Assembly: GCA_041736155.1 (NCBI GenBank)
Contig: JBGSUL010000035.1
Location: forward strand, 45,860 to 109,859
From: JANPLN01 sp041736155
GTDB lineage: Bacteria > Bdellovibrionota > Bdellovibrionia > Bdellovibrionales > JAGQZY01
Direction: 5' to 3'
Length of the DNA: 64,000 nucleotides
In this document: positions 59,560 through 64,000 of the stretch, in pieces
How positions within the stretch are numbered: the stretch's first letter is position 1
Layout: every line of letters starts with the position of its first letter
Program-made: the position numbers and the translations under genes
The notes under the pieces: model-generated
Databases searched by the model: none
The model's input: only the letters and a program-made list of their open reading frames with translations
What the model was told of the DNA's origin: nothing

Positions 59560-60390
59560 ATGTTTCACACTTTAGCGTTATTTCTTCTCGTGCTTGCACC
59601 CTCTTTGGCTTATGCGCGCCCTACATGCCGCGATCTCACAACCGACCAGGTTATAAGAATGACCGTGTCTGTAAACGGCGACGACCGCGAATTATTGCTC
59701 GTGAAGCCTCTTCCCACCAAAAAACGTGTCCCTGTCGTGATTTATTTTCATGGTACCAATGTTCCCGTGGAAACAGTCCGCCCCGAAGGCGCCCCCTACG
59801 GCCTTTTCCACGAATCTTCCTTTATTCGTGAGCTCTCATCCGCTGGATTTCTCGTTGTGGCACCCACCGCCCGCGCCATAAACCCGTATGTGATTTATCC
59901 ATCGGTACTCGCATGGCAGGCCAATGTTCCTCCCTACTCTACGTTCTTTGAACAATCGCGCGACTTTGCATTGGCGCAACAGCTCCTCGACACCGTAGAG
60001 ACGCTGACGAATCAAAATGTCGATTTAAAAAATATTTTTCTCGCCGGGTTTTCCAGCGGCGGATATATGGCTAGTCGCTTAGTGCAGTTTGAGGAGTTGG
60101 CGCAAAAAGTTCGTGGGATTCTCGTCCACTCCGCCTCTTATGGTGAATGTTTGGCAAATCAGTGTCGTATCCCCCAGGATTTGCCCGACTGGCATCCATC
60201 CACTTTACTCGTCGCCAACGAAGACGATGGCACTGTGCCTTTTAGCACGGTGGAAAACTATCGTCGCGTGCTCGACAAAAACAAGGTTCCTGTACATGCG
60301 CTTTTTTCTGAATCAGGAGATCACGCCTGGCGCGAAGAACATCCCGAAGAAATTATTCGGTGGCTACGAAGTTCTTTGCATCGACCTTAA
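59560..60390 (+). CDS. Exported alpha/beta hydrolase (esterase/PHB-depolymerase-like)
   Basis: About 276 residues from the ATG at 59560, with AAAGG upstream and a signal peptide (FHTLALFLLVLAPSLAYA). Alpha/beta hydrolase features: the oxyanion segment VIYFHGTNV, the nucleophile Ser165 in LAGFSSGGYMASRL, a probable acid in NEDDGTVPFS (about 223) and His255 in SGDHAWREE. The layout resembles LpqC-type polyhydroxybutyrate depolymerases and feruloyl esterases. Four cysteines fit a periplasmic or secreted location. It is convergent with rmuC (9 bases between stops). Confidence 0.82.
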   Translation: MFHTLALFLLVLAPSLAYARPTCRDLTTDQVIRMTVSVNGDDRELLLVKPLPTKKRVPVVIYFHGTNVPVETVRPEGAPYGLFHESSFIRELSSAGFLVVAPTARAINPYVIYPSVLAWQANVPPYSTFFEQSRDFALAQQLLDTVETLTNQNVDLKNIFLAGFSSGGYMASRLVQFEELAQKVRGILVHSASYGECLANQCRIPQDLPDWHPSTLLVANEDDGTVPFSTVENYRRVLDKNKVPVHALFSESGDHAWREEHPEEIIRWLRSSLHRP

Positions 60391-60399
60391 TCCAAAGCG

Positions 60400-61653
60400 C
60401 TAATCGAGAGGCGCTTCGAAACTCATACTTTCTGGAAGTTCTTTGGTGCTTTTAGCACCCAGCTCTTCCATCTTTTTAGCCTGACCGATAAGACGTTGTT
60501 GTAAACGCTTGAGTCCTTCATCATATTTATCCGAAGCCAAACTTAAATATTTGCCAACGGCAATATAGGTCTCGACAAATTCTGTCGCACGCTTGTGAAG
60601 CTCTTTACCCACATCGCGAATGGCCTCGGCATTGGCCGCAAGACGCTGCTCGTTCCATCCATATCGAATGACCTTCAACAGACCAATAAATGTGGGGGGT
60701 GTGGCGATCAAAATCTTTTTCTCGATGGCAAATTCCACTAAATCGGGCTGTGTTTCCAAAGCCGCATAGAGGAATGATTCATTGGGGAGAAACATCACCG
60801 TGAAGTCGGCAGATTCTTTGACGTGCTCATTGTAACTTTTTAGAGACAACTTTTTAATATGCTCTTTGACTTGCAAACCATGGCGACGCATTTCCATATT
60901 TTTTTGCTCATCGGTGTTAGATTCGAGCGAGGCGATGAACGCATCAATCGGCGTCTTCGCATCTACGACCACCAGACGACCACCGGGCATTTTGACTGTC
61001 ATGTCGGGGATGAGTTTGGAACCGTCCTCTATGGTATTGACGTCTTGAAATTGCACATCGGCAAATTCCGACATGCCCGCGAGCTCAACACAATTTTTCA
61101 GCTGTACTTCGCCCCAGCGACCACGCACATGTGGTTTTTTTAAAGCATCTTTGAGAGCGCGTGTTTCTGCCGAAAGCACTTGTCCACTCTCCACCACTCG
61201 TCGCAACTCACTCTCGACAGACGCCTGAGCATGGACTCGTACTTTTTCCATTTCGCTCGTCTGTTGTTGAAGAGCTTCCATGGTTTTCATCAATGGGGAG
61301 ACCAAATGCTGAATGGAATCTTGGCGCTTATCCAAATCCACTTTGGCCACTTCTGATTGTTGCGACAATGTTTGCTGCGCTAATTCTAAAAACTGACGAG
61401 TTTGTGCATCCAGCGTTTGATGAGCCAAGGCTTGAAAACTTTCTCGCATCTGTTGCGTGTTGATTTGCAAACTCTCTTTTTGTTGTTGAAGTGAGCTCTC
61501 TAATTGTTGACGTAAATTTTTTTCTGTCTCTAATTCCATTTGCAGTTTTTGTTTTTCCATCTCCGTAAGCCAACTGCGACGGTAAAAATAAGCAGTCAAA
61601 AGAAGTGAGAGAAGAGACCAAATCAGCGCTCCGGCGCCCCAAATCCATGACAT
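60400..61653 (-). CDS. rmuC: RmuC family DNA recombination protein
   Basis: 417 residues. An N-terminal hydrophobic segment is followed by a long coiled coil (about 30-170, very rich in Gln/Glu/Leu). The RmuC domain comes next: RGRWGEVQLKNCVELAGMSE, PDMTVKMPGGRLVVVDAKTP, SADFTVMFLPNESFLYAALE and TPPTFIGLLKVIRYGWNEQR. The domain has a PD-(D/E)XK-like core (PDMTV...VVDAK). RmuC limits inversions at short inverted repeats in E. coli. That is of interest here, since this chromosome carries long inverted repeats. Confidence 0.92.
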   Translation of the reverse strand: MSWIWGAGALIWSLLSLLLTAYFYRRSWLTEMEKQKLQMELETEKNLRQQLESSLQQQKESLQINTQQMRESFQALAHQTLDAQTRQFLELAQQTLSQQSEVAKVDLDKRQDSIQHLVSPLMKTMEALQQQTSEMEKVRVHAQASVESELRRVVESGQVLSAETRALKDALKKPHVRGRWGEVQLKNCVELAGMSEFADVQFQDVNTIEDGSKLIPDMTVKMPGGRLVVVDAKTPIDAFIASLESNTDEQKNMEMRRHGLQVKEHIKKLSLKSYNEHVKESADFTVMFLPNESFLYAALETQPDLVEFAIEKKILIATPPTFIGLLKVIRYGWNEQRLAANAEAIRDVGKELHKRATEFVETYIAVGKYLSLASDKYDEGLKRLQQRLIGQAKKMEELGAKSTKELPESMSFEAPLD

Positions 61654-61963
61654 ATAGCTCCCTTCAGATGCATTTTACGCATTAATTGCAGATGATAAAA
61701 CGAAGTGCCAGTATAAAAAATACATACCCCGTGACAAGGCGGCACCACCTTCGTTATATTGCGTCAGTTTTTATTTATATTTAAGTTATTAAAATTACTA
61801 GGGTTATATGGGCTTTTTCTATGACGCATATACGTACTTTTCGTCATATGCAAATGCTCATTAAATATGACGAAAAGAATAGGACTTTATTTTTTCCCGG
61901 AACTGTAAAAAACTGAGATCAGCTTTTAGGAAAGCACCGGGGATTAGACATTAAGGGGGGGAG
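61654..61963. promoter_or_regulatory. AT-rich intergenic region with a 13-bp inverted repeat
   Basis: 310 bases without a gene between divergent rmuC and the TPR gene. A perfect inverted repeat CTTTTCGTCATAT (61837-61849) / ATATGACGAAAAG (61865-61877) has a 15-base loop. Part of it recurs just upstream as TATGACGCATA (61820-61830). The recurring ATGACG core suggests a protein-binding site, not a terminator, as no T-run follows. A strong GGGGGGGAG Shine-Dalgarno precedes the TPR gene. Confidence 0.4.
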
Positions 61964-62635
61964 ATGAGCATACGGAAGTCGGCTCGTCAGTTGCTTGATA
62001 TTGGGGAAGAGAAGCAACTGACTACAACATCACTATTTATAAAGAATCATGCCAATGCAGATCAACTCTTCCGCCAAATCGAGGGCCTTTATCAATCAGG
62101 GCAATTGGCGGAAGCACGAAAAGTCATTGAGTGTGTGATAGACTCTTATCATCAGCTTATCCAATCAGCAGATTTTTTTATTCTCTACGCCCAAGTTCTT
62201 TTTGAGGATCTGGGAACACAAAAAGAAATCACGGCGGCTCTTCTCCAAGCTTTATTTATTGACCCAGAAAACAAAAAAGCGACAGACTTTTTACAGCTTC
62301 TTAAACACGCAGAAGATCTTCAAGACGGCCTGTATACCCAAGGGGAAGAGGGCTTGCGTGAACTTCTCAACAGAGAAGTTTGGAAGGCGTACACTTACTA
62401 TTATTTAGGCCATCATTTACTGTGGAAAAATGGACCCGAAAACGAAGCCGTGTCCTTTTTGGAGCGCAGCCTTGAATTGAAGCCGCGTTTCTTAAAGGCG
62501 CAGTTAGATTTGGCATATGCCTACAAAAAAGGACAACTCGTACATAAGGCTCATGGAGCTTTTACAAAGTGCCTTGAGATTGACGCCAATGAGTCCAACC
62601 ACAATCTTTACCGACGACACTTGCAAAGCTTGTAA
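61964..62635 (+). CDS. TPR-type protein of unknown function
   Basis: 223 residues, without signal peptide or anchor, so cytoplasmic. From about residue 30 it is made of helical pairs with TPR spacing (LFRQIEGLYQSGQLAEARKV, AYTYYYLGHHLLWKNGPENE, LKAQLDLAYAYKKGQLVHKA). This indicates a protein-binding scaffold. Its partner is unknown. A very strong Shine-Dalgarno precedes the ATG. It is the last gene before tRNA-Asn and the recombinase. Confidence 0.7.
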   Translation: MSIRKSARQLLDIGEEKQLTTTSLFIKNHANADQLFRQIEGLYQSGQLAEARKVIECVIDSYHQLIQSADFFILYAQVLFEDLGTQKEITAALLQALFIDPENKKATDFLQLLKHAEDLQDGLYTQGEEGLRELLNREVWKAYTYYYLGHHLLWKNGPENEAVSFLERSLELKPRFLKAQLDLAYAYKKGQLVHKAHGAFTKCLEIDANESNHNLYRRHLQSL

Positions 62636-62668
62636 ATAGGCTCAAGTGCGTTAAGCTGTTGAAAATTG

Positions 62669-62698
62669 TTTACTTGCGATTTGGGGTCCTGCTATAAA
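62669..62698 (+). promoter_or_regulatory. Promoter of tRNA-Asn
   Basis: TTTACT (62669-62674), an 18-base spacer and TATAAA (62693-62698) lie 18 bases before the tRNA. The -10 matches five of six consensus positions. Confidence 0.55.
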
Positions 62699-62705
62699 AG
62701 TGGCC

Positions 62706-63911
62706 CTATCCATTGTTCAGGAGTAGCTCAGTGGTAGAGCAAGCGGCTGTTAACCGCTTGGTCGGGGGTTCGAGTCCCTCCTCCTGAGCCATTTTTGTGT
62801 CATCGCATAAACTTTCAGCCCCGTTAACAACAGGCTTTTTCTCTTTCGAACTGCAATCACCTGCGTCTCTCAAAATGAACCTCAAAGGACGCTTACCACC
62901 CTCGTCCAATTCACCAACCTCAATAGCTTCGAAAAGCTGGCTATACGCCCGCTTAAGGGCTACGGGGTCATGCTCATGAATCAAATCTAAGATCTCACCG
63001 GCACGATCTTTTACACTCCTCCAGTCAAACGAATCATCCTTCAAGTCTTTGTTTTGAGCCGCCATGAGATCCAGCGAAGCTTTCTTCTGATTGATTTGCT
63101 GACATAGCTCCATAGCTCGTTTTTTGTACTCCACCTTGAACTCTTTTGCCTCCTCGATGGTTCCATCGGTCAATAGGAAGTCCAGGCGAAAATCTAAAGC
63201 TGCTTTGTCTGTTTCCAAGTTAGCGATCTCAACTGCAACCTGTTCGGCCTGGCTTTTAATGAGGTCGGTCAAACTCTTTACATCTTTGAAATGCTGCCTG
63301 ACAGCATCTTGTACTTGATCACTGTCTTTAACGATTGCAGCGACAACTTTTTTTGTTTCTGCCTCTAGGTCATCAGCACGAAAAGGATGTTTAACGTTTT
63401 GATTGTAGTAATAATTGTTGCGCGTACCGTTGGACCCGTGGGCACTTCTCCCATGGAAAGGCGTACCGTCAATAGATCTCAAAATCCCCGAAAGAGTGTA
63501 AATCCTGGTCAATCGCGTGTTCTTTGTTTTGTTCCCAGCCGTTTGAGCAAGGGTAGACTGAACGCTATTCCACAAACTCAAGTCAATTACACATCCATGG
63601 GGCAATTCAATTTCTTTATATTTTTCGTAGGGAAGAAGTTTTTGTTGATTCTTGTTTTTATTTTTAAGATTTGCTTCCCATTTTCCAATGTATTTTTTGT
63701 TAGTTAGCAATGTGGTCAAGGAATGCTTTTTGAATTCCTTTCCGTTTTTATTTTTAATGCTACGTTTAGAGCATTCTTCAATTGTCTTTTGCTGAGAACC
63801 ATATTTTAGAAAAGTCCGCATGATCCATTCAACTGTTTCGAGTTCCTTTGGATTTGGGACATAAAACCCGAATCTGAATTTAGCCCTGCGTAAAAAAATA
63901 TTTTCACACAT
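62706..63911 (-). CDS. Large serine recombinase, C-terminal part only, reading into tRNA-Asn
   Basis: 401 residues. Residues 1-130 are a Recombinase domain (FGFYVPNPKELETVEWIMRT, FKKHSLTTLLTNKKYIGKWE, VIDLSLWNSVQSTL). A zinc-ribbon-like segment follows (about 140-175, LSGILRSIDGTPFHGRS then NYYYNQN), but its usual cysteines are absent. A coiled coil (about 210-290) and a C-terminal tail complete the family layout. The N-terminal resolvase domain with the catalytic serine is missing: the ORF opens at an ATG right after an in-frame TAA. The last 28 or so residues (EEGLEPPTKRLTAACSTTE) are antisense of tRNA-Asn. It is either a decayed integrase or a frameshifted one. Confidence 0.75.
   Translation of the reverse strand: MCENIFLRRAKFRFGFYVPNPKELETVEWIMRTFLKYGSQQKTIEECSKRSIKNKNGKEFKKHSLTTLLTNKKYIGKWEANLKNKNKNQQKLLPYEKYKEIELPHGCVIDLSLWNSVQSTLAQTAGNKTKNTRLTRIYTLSGILRSIDGTPFHGRSAHGSNGTRNNYYYNQNVKHPFRADDLEAETKKVVAAIVKDSDQVQDAVRQHFKDVKSLTDLIKSQAEQVAVEIANLETDKAALDFRLDFLLTDGTIEEAKEFKVEYKKRAMELCQQINQKKASLDLMAAQNKDLKDDSFDWRSVKDRAGEILDLIHEHDPVALKRAYSQLFEAIEVGELDEGGKRPLRFILRDAGDCSSKEKKPVVNGAESLCDDTKMAQEEGLEPPTKRLTAACSTTELLLNNG
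62717..62791 (+). tRNA. tRNA-Asn (anticodon GTT), CCA encoded
   Basis: Acceptor TCAGGAG paired with CTCCTGA, D arm GCTC...GAGC, anticodon stem AGCGG/CCGCT with loop CTGTTAA, and T arm GGGGG TTCGAGT CCCTC. The anticodon is GTT. The discriminator is G and CCA is encoded (62789-62791). The recombinase ORF on the other strand reads through this gene, so the 3' part of the tRNA is the probable attachment site of the adjoining element. Confidence 0.96.
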
Positions 63912-64000
63912 TTTACGAAATTAATTGTTCCCACGGTCACCGGCGGTGACTGGGAGGCACAGCTACGCCCAAAATCTGGTGTTTCACCTCGCGGAGGAGT
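63912..64000. other. Window end upstream of the recombinase, no gene assigned
   Basis: All three minus-strand frames were read. One is open throughout but does not resemble a resolvase domain; the other two carry stops. A perfect repeat GTCACC-GGC-GGTGAC lies at 63936-63950. The missing catalytic domain is thus not visible here. Confidence 0.4.

Noticed and set aside
62797..62979. Small plus-strand ORFs inside the recombinase region
   Set aside because: They are the complement of the recombinase coding frame and have no start signals.

Overview
The window looks like a chromosomal segment of a Gram-negative bacterium of the Bdellovibrio type (phylum Bdellovibrionota). This is an inference from gene content: a complete TolQRAB set, a TonB-dependent receptor, a eukaryote-type NADP isocitrate dehydrogenase, an AmgK-MurU-AnmK peptidoglycan-recycling operon, orphan Tad-type genes, many exported proteins of unknown function and an exported protein with a RAP/PD-(D/E)XK-like domain. 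No rRNA, CRISPR array or complete transposon is visible. Coding density is high and many neighbours overlap by 1-22 bases.

Layout. 1-7.5 kb: start of an Rrf2-type regulator (minus), an anchored unknown protein, tolQRAB, glnE and an exported cyclophilin. 7.6-10.4 kb: a small ORF, cystathionine beta-synthase and a gamma-synthase/lyase-type enzyme (transsulfuration), then tRNA-Phe. 10.6-18.7 kb: a TMEM175-like channel, a DUF898/M48-protease pair, the exported RAP-like protein, tandem DUF4360-like exported proteins and a lipoprotein. 18.7-22.4 kb: TadB/TadC-like genes with a Ser/Thr kinase and UppP on the minus strand. 22.5-22.7 kb: a 23-residue protein containing 16 lysines, with its own promoter, leader hairpin and terminator. 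22.8-30.6 kb: icd divergent from an mdh-sucC-sucD-ndk-TPR lipoprotein-RodZ-like-PHP-like operon. 30.6-33.1 kb: a DnaQ-type exonuclease and NAD synthetase. 33.3-37.5 kb: an unknown gene, then amgK-murU-anmK. 37.5-42.8 kb (minus): a TadG-like protein, an OmpA lipoprotein and two exported proteins. 42.9-46.6 kb: an exported protein, Dpp-type permeases and nagZ. 46.6-53.8 kb: TonB receptor, a 43-residue basic protein, an outer-membrane barrel, a 1195-residue exported protein and a small exported protein. 53.8-61.7 kb: an SDR enzyme, MtgA-like transglycosylase, L,D-transpeptidase, typA, dusB, an exported hydrolase and rmuC. 62-64 kb: a TPR protein, tRNA-Asn and, running antisense into it, the C-terminal part of a large serine recombinase, which marks the probable edge of a mobile element.

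How it fits together. A large share of the genes concern the envelope: Tol system, undecaprenyl carrier recycling, glycan polymerisation and cross-linking, and recovery of muropeptide sugars (NagZ, AnmK, AmgK, MurU). Central metabolism forms a second block. Intergenic DNA carries two kinds of palindrome: a dispersed GATCCTTCGC...CAGGATGACG family, and unique long inverted repeats with 43- and 54-base arms lying after stop codons. All assignments come from reading the sequence; no database search was run.
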